64,000 bases of DNA from assembly GCF_000003815.2 (NCBI RefSeq), contig NC_049983.1, forward strand, positions 10,793,482-10,857,481. The letters are read 5' to 3'. Position 1 is the first letter of the stretch. Every line of letters starts with the position of its first letter. A program made the position numbers and the translations under genes. The notes under the pieces are model-generated. The model ran no database searches, was not told where the DNA came from, and was given only the letters and a program-made list of their open reading frames with translations. This stretch comes from Branchiostoma floridae. Its lineage: Eukaryota; Chordata; Leptocardii; Amphioxiformes; Branchiostomatidae. Positions 1 through 10,100 of this stretch are shown piece by piece.

Positions 1-755
1 TATCTTAGCTCTAAAGATACACTTTTCCCTTCTGCCTCGTAATCAGTAAACCTATATATGGCCAGACAAATATAACACGGAGAAAAACGAGATAAAACTG
101 AGGAGAGCACGCGTGGGGAAAACTTTTCTGAGTAGCGAGCCTGAAGAAGGATTTTGAACCGCCATTCGTGCGGGACACTATCCGTTATCAGTCCACAGCA
201 TCTGTAAAGGCATTGATCCCAACTAGGCAGACAGACGGACGAATCTGCGCGTGTAGCACAAATGTAAGGATCTTTGAACGTGGGTCTAACGGTCTGTGAA
301 TGTTAATCAGGCGTGATTAATGAGATGTCAGGATGGCTGAAAGGTCCATATTGCTGACATTCACGAGGTGTTGGGCTTAGAACTACGGGGGGGCCTGAGA
401 CAGGAACGTTGGTACATGCAAAACTCTGAAAGGCGAGTTTTAAATCACGATTGAATCAATGGCCCACTTGCTCAATGGGAATCAAACAAGATGGATGGGT
501 GGGTTCGAAACGTTCCTTCCAGTGCTCTCACTTAAGTCTCAATTGGATCTTACGGAGAGAAATGGCCAGAGGAGAGGATGAAAGTGGTTGTTTGAAACTT
601 TGAATTTCGAAAGGGGGCCAAGGGGGTAAGCAAAAAACAACGATCGAGCCCATGGTAACTTGTTCTCGGTGTGCTTTAGCATTTGCACGGTGCATACTTG
701 TATCTGTACTCTTCTAATGACGTTTGGACATGTTTTTTCTCTTCTATCTCGACAG

Positions 756-1005
756 GGTGCCAAGTATATCGGTGTTGGACTGCAGCGCCTTGGACATGCC
801 CGTTCGGCCCGACCTTGTACAGGACCGTCGTGCTGCATGGCACAGATCGCCGCACGAGGGCGCTGCTGTGGAGAACACCTCGTCAACCCCAGCACGCCGT
901 GAGACATCGCTATCCGCCAGCCCCTCCCATGTAGCAGGGTACCAGGAAACCTCGTTAACAGAACAGGAACCGCCACCCAAATACGAGGACGTGATTCTGA
1001 CGTAG
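756..1005 (+). CDS. Probable last coding exon of an upstream gene, PPxY tail (partial)
   Basis: Seen: a pyrimidine-rich tract ending in CGACAG is followed by an open frame that runs from position 756 (one base completing a split codon) to a TAG at 1003-1005. The 82 residues begin VPSISVLDCSALDMP and end TEQEPPPKYEDVILT. The tail is polar and acidic and holds a PPxY motif (PPKY) ten residues before the stop. From family knowledge, C-terminal PPxY motifs on membrane proteins recruit WW-domain proteins such as Nedd4-type ubiquitin ligases. Earlier exons would lie left of the window. I do not recognise the protein. The other two frames are also open for 45-60 codons, so frame choice rests on the natural-looking tail and the matching splice phase. 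Confidence 0.45.
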
Positions 1006-2733
1006 ATTGATGTCGGACTTTTTTGTTGAACGTGTCAAGCGAGGGGAAAGAAGGCTGCGTAGCCCACACGCCCTGTATGATGATGGCCACTAGACTAGAG
1101 TCTTGTGGTTGGACTTCAACTAGTCATAAAGATTTGAATCACGCAGATCTGAATGATGTCCTTTGTTATGTTATGTTTTATGTGTTGAATTTGTAGAATA
1201 TTTCCCATTCAGTGATCCCAACTCACATTGGCATTTGCTTTAGGGACAACCTGAGATGGAAACAGCAATTATATCATTTTTGCCCTTCAAAATTGCGACT
1301 AGAACCATGTCAGTGTAAACTAATCAGTACTGATGCCATGTTGTGGTATATTGTGAATGAAAAGTGTACACTTACATGTATGAAGGATATTGGATGGATT
1401 CAGGGTTAAAACCGAAGTGCTGATACCGAATGTGGAAACTCCTCTCGAAATGGAATGTACTTTTCCTAGTTGATTGGAATTCCATCGCAAACCCATTGCT
1501 CCCGTGGATAGGACGGATGCCTTGCCGGATGTATGCCTTACGGAAGATAAGGCCGCAGAATGGATCAGAAGACGTGCCTTTTATCTGAGAGATAGACACC
1601 AGAATGTATTGAATCAAGGTATTTCCCTCAGCACAGGAGAGTTCCAAGCAAGCGAGGAGACCCATGCCTTACTTTGAAACCCTTACGGTCCAAGGGGATC
1701 TCATTATGCCCATAATAGATTGACATATCTGTTCAGTGTATCTTTAGGGACATACGAACATGCTGCAACAAGTTACTAGCACAGCAGTTGATGCCAAGAT
1801 GGTTTGAATTTTCCTTCTATAGATCGATACCAAGGCAGCCACAGACTGGTACACCCGTCCCCAAGGTTCCGGTGTGTAAATGGTTGGTCGATGTGGCTGA
1901 CATTGAATACTGCTGCATCAACAGGTGTTCGTATTCAAATGAGGTTTCAAACCACGTCTTATGAATGGCAATAGGAATAGAATTCGGTCTAACGCATTGG
2001 ACTACATATCATATCATGTACATAACACATATGGAGATTACAGATAAGATAGTACTGTATCTATAGCATGACGATACGTGACAGTCACAACAAACCATCT
2101 CAATATCTTGTTTTCTTTTTCATGGTACAACTAGGCTTTTGTGTTCTTGGACTATAACTTACCCGTTTTACAAATCCTTGTTGAATACCTATACCCCAAG
2201 TGAACTGACCCAGGACACTAAAATAATTCATAAGGTATGTCTTTGAAAGTCTGAAGAGACATGAATAATTCGGTCCTATCAAACAGAATCGGACTGTAAA
2301 GGCAAAACGTCGCGGTGACGTATCGACTGTTTCCAACGAAAGCCTTTGGGCAGCTATGCTGTACATAGTGGGATATCCCTTGTCGATATAGTGCTGAAAG
2401 CATGCGTTTTTAGTCCCAACTTTACCGATATCGATTCCGTTTGCAGCGATTAACCTTGAACCCTTATAGATAAGAAGCGAATAGAATATGAATCAATTGT
2501 TTACTTGGAAATAAATCGACAACCCGAGACACAATGGTATGAAAATCATTGTTGTAAAGAGTGGGTGTTGCTCAATCCTTAAATACAGGTAATTTAAGAT
2601 GCATGTACATGTGTTGTTTTAGAAACATTTCATTTTGAGCAAGTTCTGTCTTAATGGACAGACTGGTGGTAAGACATACCAGTTAAAAACAGATACATTT
2701 TGCTATTGTGCTAAAACAATGTGGCCATATCAT
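1006..2733. other. Intergenic DNA, no confident gene
   Basis: This holds the presumed 3' untranslated region of the upstream exon, then AT-rich DNA. Two short open segments with good splice-like borders (1470-1618 and from 1824 to a stop near 1980) can be joined in phase on the plus strand, but the predicted peptide matches nothing I recognise. They are reported only as an observation. No RNA gene or mobile element is visible. Confidence 0.5.
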
Positions 2734-3284
2734 TCAAATCTCCGCAGTAACCGTCTCGATCCTCTGGGTACCAGAAGACTCCTGATTATCAGTAGACTCC
2801 GTAGGTGGTGTTGCTGCTTCCCGGGGGGCGGTGTTACCTTCGGCATCCCCCGGGGGTGTCACCTCCCCAACATGGGCTTCTCCTGGGGACGTGCCCTCTA
2901 CTTCAGGTGCCGCCTCGTCCTGAGGGGTTGCCGCGGGAAACACGAAGCCCTCCCGAGCGGCGATCTCACGAACCTCCGGAGGGAGTGACCTCCAAAAGGT
3001 CTGGAGCTCCTGGTACTCCAGATCGGAAGCCTGCAGGATTTCATCCATCGGGAACTCCTCCCAGTGCTCCGCCTGGTCTCCCGTCGGTACATCGTAGGAC
3101 CCGCGCCTGTTCCTGTAGTACAGCTTGGTAACACACGTCAGGTACACGCACATCAGGACCGACAGCACGATCAACAAGCTGAGGGACAGGCCGAACACCA
3201 GGATGATCATCGTACTAGCGCCACCTTCCGGATTTTCCATGGACTGCTTCTTGAGCTCCATGTAAGTGTTGGCCGTACTATACC
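2734..3284 (-). CDS. MARCH-like gene, last exon: transmembrane segment 2 and cytosolic tail
   Basis: Acceptor TTTTGTCGACAG precedes 3284. The first residues (GYSTANTYMELKKQ) complete the short loop between the two membrane spans. Then comes TMIILVFGLSLSLLIVLSVL, followed by a basic stop-transfer patch (YYRNRRG) and about 130 residues of cytosolic tail. The tail is acidic and later rich in Pro, Thr and Glu, with possible tyrosine sorting motifs (YYRN, YQEL). The TGA is at 2734-2736. Confidence 0.82.
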
Positions 3285-5188
3285 CTGTCGACAAAAGAAA
3301 ATGATATTTCATTTAGATGTGAATCACTATTTCTCTACAAAACACAATAGTTTTCTAGGGGTAACATGCGCACAGCAACATTCACCTCTTTGTACCAAGA
3401 GAGGCAACACACATAGAATACCAAGAAGAGATAAAACATAACACCAGAACGTCATTCAGGACCAAGGAAAGGTAACGTTAAATACATAACAAAAGAATGC
3501 CTTTCAGGTAAATGTACAGCAACAGAACGCCATTCAGTACAAAAGGGAAGTAAACACATAATAACAGAACTCACATTCAGCACCAAGGAGAGGTATAATG
3601 TCATAACAACAAAAGATCACTTAGTAAAATAAAGACGTTTGGAGCTAAATCCCGTAGTTTGTAGTAGAAATGTCAAACTGTCGCGTCTTGGTATTTGATG
3701 CACCAGGTGGGTTATTTCAGCAAGACGAGTAGATAAGAAGAAACGGATCTAGGTCACAATTGTTTGCAATGACTGTAGTCACTGTACATATCCAACGTTT
3801 CTTTGAATGGTTGGTCACATCGAAATGACGTACCGAGGGTGGAGATGACGCCCACGAACAGCACGAGTAGAGTGATAAACACGACTGTGTTGCTATGGGA
3901 GCGGAGAGATGGGCAGCACGTCCCCACCACACCCTCCTCACTCAGCCGCTAGAATAGGAGAAAACAGATCAGACAACAATATTGTAAACATTGTAAGGAA
4001 CTAATGTAACGTTATGTGGCATTTACCAAAATCAGTGAAAAAAAGGCTTTTCTTCAGTCCTCCTGTGGAATAAAAGACACGAGCAGAAGCATGAAAGAGG
4101 AACAGCAACTCAAAAGTATGGATAGATTTCTTTCCTTATTTCTTATTTAGGCTAACGTTACCGGGGCTCGGCCGGGCTATTTTTGGAAACGAAAAATAGA
4201 AATGTATATGTAAAATAATACACAATAATACACAAATAATGCTTACGACTATTCTCTTAACGTCTTGTATAGTTTGCTGTCTTTTCTGACATACTCAGCA
4301 TTTCGTTTCCGAAAGCTGCCCGGTCGGGCCTCGGTTTGGAAATGTAACGTAGGCCTTAGGATCATTTAACATAACAATTGCACATAGTTCATTATAGTTG
4401 GTTTGATTTGATTTTCTTTGAAAACGAAACCGGGAGCTGACCTGACAGAGCGACTGTGCCGGCGGGATGTGGTAAAACTCGTTACAGATCCTGCAGCTGT
4501 GAGACCCCTGCTCCCGCACCCATCTCCGCAGACACGTCCGGTGTACGTACTGCAGCGTGCCGGTACAGCCACAGGGCGAGGACAGGTCCGGCTCCGTGTA
4601 CGCACCCGAACAACAGGAACAACACAGACATCTCCCCACTCGCTTGACTCTGTTTTCTGTTGTTGTTGTGATCTTACACGACTCCAAACAAATCCAACAG
4701 TACGCTTTAGACGGCGAAAAGAAGGTACTGTCACCTGTCGAAGTTTTATCCGACATGGTTGCTTTCCGACTTGCGCCTCTGAGACTTGAGTCTTTCGAGC
4801 CTCCATTCTTGGTTCCTTTACATCTAGTTTGTGATCTTAGACTTCCGGAGCGCTGACTATCGCTGTTTGCTATGCGCAAACATTTTGGGAGAGTGTTCTC
4901 CCTGTTTGTAGTAACAATGACGGGACGTTCAGTGTCGTTTGTTACTTCTATCGTCGGTTCTTGTCTAGGACTGTTGTTGTCCGCGTCCTGGCTTTGGGAG
5001 GATGGCGGAAGCTCCTGGTTGGCTTCTGGAGGTGCTGAAGATTTAGGTTCTGCCGGGAGATCTTGAGTCGTGCTACTATCTCCGGCTGGACCGGTCTCCG
5101 GAGGCTGAGCATCGCTTTCACTCTTGGGCGACTCTTCAGACTGACAAGAGGTGTCATTCCTATCCCCCTGGATTACGACAAAAGACAA
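2734..5188 (-). CDS. MARCH-type RING-CH membrane E3 ubiquitin ligase (three coding exons)
   Basis: Joining 5188-4442, 3948-3834 and 3284-2734 on the minus strand gives one frame of 470 residues. Order: a Ser/Pro/Glu-rich cytosolic N-terminus (1-160), a C4HC3 RING-CH domain (Cys164, 167, 206, 208, His216, Cys219, 232, 235), two hydrophobic spans (about 270-287 and 312-338) with a short loop between them, and an acidic Pro/Thr-rich tail. This order is that of the two-pass MARCH ligases, which move ubiquitin from an E2 onto membrane proteins and direct them to endosomes or lysosomes. The spacing C-x-C-x7-H-x2-C-x12-C-x2-C fits the family exactly. The first Cys pair is separated from the rest by 38 residues, longer than usual, and that insert carries five extra cysteines. 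The exact orthologue (MARCH1/8, 2/3 or 4/9/11 type) cannot be fixed. The start is uncertain: a good acceptor (TAATCCAG, exon from 5167) lies just inside the first ATG, so more N-terminal sequence may come from an upstream exon. Confidence 0.85.
3834..3948 (-). CDS. MARCH-like gene, exon encoding transmembrane segment 1
   Basis: A 115-base exon, with acceptor CTATTCTAG before 3948 and donor GTACGT after 3834. It reads RLSEEGVVGTCCPSLRSHSN and then the hydrophobic span TVVFITLLVLFVGVISTL. It enters in phase 0 and leaves in phase 1, matching both neighbours. The Cys-Cys pair just before the membrane span is a possible palmitoylation site (inference). Confidence 0.8.
4442..5188 (-). CDS. MARCH-like gene, coding exon with the RING-CH domain
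   Basis: This 249-codon segment carries the disordered N-terminus and the whole zinc-binding domain. It reads CWIC, then the insert GRCLCCSCCSG, then SPCGCTGTLQYVHRTCLRRW and CRICNEFY. The donor is CAG followed by GTCAGC at 4441, phase 0, which fits the next exon. Without splicing the frame would run into a stop near 4295. The 5' edge is either the ATG at 5186-5188 or the acceptor before 5167. The exon's 5' end and flanking intron are tandemly duplicated just upstream (5273-5460). Confidence 0.82.
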
Positions 5189-5460
5189 ACCATCACGATA
5201 TTAGTAAACTATCTTCCTAAAGCAAAGAGTACAGATGGTTTCTACATCCACGCAGTCAGTGAGTCACCACAAGAGCATATCGCTTTGGTCCTTGGGCGAC
5301 TCTTCAGGCGGGCTAGTTAGAGGTGTTATTCTTACCCCCTGGATTACGACAAACGTCGAATCATCACACTAGTAGTAAACTATCAATGAATAATACTAGA
5401 GAGGGCAAAGAGTACAAATGGTTTCGGCATCAACACAGTTTTTGAGTAACCACAGTGAGC
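5107..5460. repeat. Tandem duplication over the MARCH gene exon/intron junction
   Basis: Two diverged copies, about 5107-5272 and 5273-5460, share blocks such as CTTGGGCGACTCTTCAG (5123 and 5291), CCCCCTGGATTACGACAAA and GTAAACTATC in the same order. Read on the minus strand, each copy holds the end of an intron, the acceptor TAATCCAG and the beginning of the coding exon. The upstream copy stays open only briefly and has a donor-like GGTAAGAAT right after the acceptor. Confidence 0.8.
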
Positions 5461-7098
5461 CACGACTGAGCGCTAGCAAAAATCGCTGAGGAGAAAAGTT
5501 GCAGAGGGCAGATCTATAAACATGGACGGCATGACCATGCATCCCTCACCTCCAAGAGCCCGATCTGTTCTAGCCGTCTATTCTCACCTGAGATATCTGG
5601 TCACGCCCTTCTCCCTCCATTGAACCACCTGCTGAAGTGCAGGTGCCGGCACTTTGCCAAGTTTGAACTTGACTACATTCTACGGTGCGTTCGTTGGAAT
5701 AAACTGACTGTTGTTCTTTACATCTCTAGTTCCTTGGCAACGGCTACCTGCCGAACCTCGTTCTAGAATGGTATACACTATTGTTTCGTCACCTACAAGC
5801 TCGCTTTATTTGTTTTGCAATAATTGTTTAGTTTTATTGCGTCAAAGATAAAGAAATATTGAACAAAGAAGTAAACAGAAACAACGCATTATAAAACAAG
5901 CTAAAGTCCATATTTACAGACGGAGCATCACTGATGCTGGCTTTTTATCCATCCGTAAAGATGAACTATCATTTATTTTACAACGCGGCGAAGCTAACTA
6001 CGTAGATCATTGGTCCAATTTCCTGTGTCTGACAACCATTTGATGGCCGTACTTGCCGCGGAGTCTAGCCTGAGCAGTACGTTGCCAGAATCACTGAGAT
6101 TATGGTTACGCTAAAATCTAGTGGGAATGGTTGCATGCGCCAAACAACCGGCCGGAACTGTGCCAAAAGGATGGTGCAGTTCGTTATCATCACGGCAGAC
6201 GTCGCTAAAGATGCGACTTCGATCCCACATAGCCATGGAAGATGACCTCACGGCCAGAGACTTTTACTTTATCATGTAGACTACGTAACAGTTAGATAGA
6301 TTTCAGAGATATGTGAGAAGGGAATTTTGCTATGATATTGGGCAATGCCCCAGGAGTATGATACCGAGCCGGGGTACGGTGCAAGTTACACACCTTCATC
6401 AAGTTAATAAACTTAAGTTGACAAAGGAGAACATTTGGACGATGTTTGTCTGTATGTTCTTGATATATATAAGCAGATCTTCACCCATAGATAAAGAGGT
6501 TGTGACTTTTCCAACAACTGAGTCTGAATCGCATATCCGGGTAAAGCACAACTATCCTATAAGTATAACGTTAACACCATTTTCAAAGCACCCACTGTCT
6601 TAACTCCAATTGACGTAGAAACAGACTTTGCTGCGTTGCACAATCGAAAGCGCACGAACCGACCCTTTCTCCTTTTAAGAAATCTTGAGATTCCCAAGTG
6701 TCCTAATACATGTATGCAGGCATATGTTATTAATTTGACAATCTTCATACATAGATTTGACGTTTGACAGTGAATCTGAATCGCATGTTAGACGTCAGTA
6801 AACACAGCTAAACACACTTAAAGTTTGTGTGAAGTAAGAAACAAATTTTGCTGCCTTGCGCAATCAAAAGCGCATGGGCCCGTCCCTTCCTTTTAAGAAA
6901 TCTTGACATCCTCAAGTGATCTGAAGTGGGTGTCAACAAGCCGCAGGACTGAAGACCCTGAGAACGAGAGCAGGTAATACCAGCTGACTACTGCGCCGGT
7001 CTACTGCGCATAACACTAGACTGGGCCGACCGGAGGAGGGTGCAGCAACTAGCAAAACCTTGGTCCCTACAATTGTCTCAGTATAAAAGTCTTCCAAC
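5461..7098. other. Divergent intergenic region between the MARCH gene and APPL
   Basis: The two genes point away from each other here, so both promoters should lie in this interval, but no motif is strong enough to mark. A TATAAAAG at 7083-7090 sits only about 10 bases before the APPL start codon, so it cannot be the usual core promoter for that ATG. The interval also holds the imperfect duplication at 6480-6930. Confidence 0.5.
6480..6930. repeat. Imperfect tandem duplication of about 220-250 bp
   Basis: Blocks recur in order: CTGAATCGCAT at 6524 and 6776, then TTTGCTGC followed by CAATCRAAAGCGCA near 6627 and 6846, then CTTTTAAGAAATCTTGA near 6673 and 6890. The copies are diverged and differ in spacing. 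No coding frame crosses both. Confidence 0.7.
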
Positions 7099-7152
7099 AT
7101 GCCTGGAGTGGATAAACTTCTCCTGGAAGAAGCCCTAGAAGACGCTCCCCAG
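7099..7152 (+). CDS. APPL1: APPL exon 1 (start codon)
   Basis: ATG at 7099, with C at -3 and G at +4. The 18 codons read MPGVDKLLLEEALEDAPQ and end at CAG before the donor GTAGGG, phase 0. The stretch is the conserved opening of APPL proteins, and exon 2 continues with the conserved TRSLLGVFE. It is separated from exon 2 by 15,409 bases. Confidence 0.9.
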
Positions 7153-10100
7153 GTAGGGTGGGTTAGTGTGTGGATATTTGATAAGACAGCCGTGTTGGAG
7201 GGTTGGCGAAATCTGGGTGGGAGGGGGGCGTGCCCAGCAGACGGGATCCAGCTGGTCGGACAGGCATCTAAGTCATCTCTTCACCTTTAAACACCTTTAC
7301 GTTATAAACTGGTGGAGCTGCAGTACTACAATCCCTATTGGAAGTCCATGATAGATCTAACATAATGTCTAGTATTCTACTTGCATGATTTCCAAAGATG
7401 AGCTCCCTACAAACAATATCCCAAATTCTAAGACAGAAATTTATTATAAACCGACTTGTGTTTTTCAGGGTTTTATTTGCATGCTATATGTAACGTAGGA
7501 AATAACTTTTAGTATTATTAGACTTATCCAATATAATAGGCTATAGATTAATACCTAACATATTTTACACTGCGACTATTTACTATCTTCGTAAATCTTT
7601 GATCAAACGCATTTGCAGTCATTACACTTAAGACCGGTGTAAAGTTTAAAACTAGAGTGTAATATTAGCTGTTCCAGCAAATACGAGAACAGGTTTGCGC
7701 GTGAGTAACTCATGTTAGGGAATTAACATAAAAATTAAAATCGACGTTCAAAAACACTTCTAAAGACCTGCCAAAGAAAAGACTCTTGCACTATCATGTT
7801 AGGTTGTTAGGGTTTGACGTTTGGCAAAATTATTCCATCATTGTTCTTATATATCTACCTATGGTAAACAGTGAGATCCAAAACTACACCTTCTTGTAAC
7901 CTCACCATTGCATTTTTATTTCCTATTGTTACACCTGCACCTGGCACATATCCCCAATGTGTATACTAGTGTATTGGTTCATTCCATACAGAGGTGACAG
8001 GGATGGTCACAGTTCCTCTTTCTCCTAGTTGTGGATCTGTGCAGCCACTGGCTTCATATCCCTAATGTGTACATAGTGATTCACCCCTGCACACAGTGGT
8101 GCCTAAGTGACCAGCTTGACAGGGGTATTTATTGCCCAGCTGGTTTGCTCTAGAATTACCAGATAAACTAGGACCACTCTACTCCTGTCAAAAAGGGGTG
8201 TAAATATTTTTTTTAAACAAACCACAAAACTGCTGCAAACTTCTAATGCGCGCTGTAGCACAATGACTCACAATATCTATCACCATAGCAAACGTGATCG
8301 CAAACGGTCCGGAAACACAAACATCCCTACCAGAATCAAGACCTGCTTTTTCAAACAGGTAATAAGAATGAAAAGAAATACAATAATACATGTTTTTTGA
8401 AGTTATCAAATTGGAATTATATCTGTTTTAAAATAGGATATACCCGTACCTTCTAATGTACACACAAAGTCCTAAATCTGGGGCNNNNNNNNNNNNNNNN
8501 NNNNNNNNNNNNNNNNNNNNNNNNNNNNNNNNNNNNNNNNNNNNNNNNNNNNNNNNNNNNNNNNNNNNNNNNNNNNNNNNNNNNACTTTTTCCAGACACT
8601 GCATACGACAAGATATATTCCATTTTCAAAATTATCTGTACGATCGTTGTGACAGTGTTTCTGCTTCGTACAGAAATAATTCTTTGGTAGCGCAAACTTT
8701 GACATTTGATTCAACTAGAAGCGTCCGTGATGATGAAATTGTTTTTTTTACTGCAAGCCTTAGTTGCAATAATTTTTTTGAATATCATTATGATAAGACC
8801 CTTTAACAACCCGGCCAAAAAGGACAGGTAAAGTGCATTTGCCTATCGCTTCATCTCATATATCCGCTCCTCTTCGTCCCTTCTTCATGATCATCCTGCT
8901 CCTGACAGCGTCCTACTGCCCTGACCTCGTTTCTGCCAAGTTGACAAAAAAATGTAAAAAAAAAAATTACACCAACCTCGAAAGCTTGGACATATTCTAC
9001 AAACATTCCTTAGGCTGTGGTGGGGACTGGCGCATGATATACTAAATCTATCAGCCACAACTACATAACATGTATAAAACATACGTGGAAAACACGTATT
9101 GCATGACAAGTCCGTTTTTGTAAATATCTCGACAAACTTAGAAAATGTTGAATCAGGGTTTAGTCAGTTGATTTTGTGGTCGCTTTTTTCACAATTGAAA
9201 CAAGGAGGCAGAGGAAAGAAAGTTCCACGTCACAAACACGGACAACTTTAGTGAGGGTTGACAAATGTCACTTTGTCAGAAAAACCATGTCAGAAACAGA
9301 CAAGTTCAGCGAGGTTTCACAAATGTAGAATATCCATGTTACAAAGTTTGTATACAAACAGACTATATCTGTGAAGGTTGACAAATATAGAAAGTCCATG
9401 TGACAAACGGACAATTTCCATGCGGTTAAGATCACATTTTATATATGTATTAGCTTATTGATTATTTGACATTTCCTATGATGTTGTGATATGAGCTGTT
9501 TCAAAAGTCCTAAGTATACCAGCAAGCCCAAAGACAACGAAAAGCCAACGAAAGTCTTCTTACCTTCCTTTGTTTCGAATGACATCTTTCCATTTATATG
9601 CATCATGCAATTTCAAAACGTTTTTCTAAAGGTCAAGTAACTGTTGGTGATGGCCGTAATTTCATTCAAACTTTTGACTAGATATATTTCCTTAAATATA
9701 ACTTGATGGCTGTTATGTACATATACTTCTGTAAGTTGTGTCCAAGTTTCGTTGTAGTAGGATGAAAAATGTCTACGTTACAGGGTTGAAAAGATAGTAA
9801 CTCCTACGTGCCCCCAGACCCGCGCCGGGTCTCTCTGGGGGCACCTAAAGCTTAATCCGGGCAATATCGAGTAAGTCACGACCTGTCATTCAAATGTCAA
9901 TCAACTGTTTCTTCGGATTGCACCTGGTGGCTTTCTCACGGTGTGGATTAGGGCAAGTAACTGTTAGTGATCGAGATCGAGAAAAAATCATCTCCTCCCA
10001 CTTGTCAGCAGAAGTCAGCTTGATTTAAAATTTGTATACATATACATGTATCTGTGTTATCCAAAACAGGGGAACAAGATTAGGGGATGCTGTTTTATAT

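Noticed and set aside
539-1090. 183-codon minus-strand frame over the upstream exon
   Set aside because: No family features, no acceptor or donor support, and it is antisense to the better-supported PPxY exon.
7083-7090. TATAAAAG just before the APPL start codon
   Set aside because: A TATA box directs initiation about 30 bases downstream, which would fall after the ATG.
8833-9045. Small secreted-looking protein with a hydrophobic N-terminus
   Set aside because: The hydrophobic run belongs to the dispersed repeat family, and the rest is AT-rich with a poly(A) stretch.
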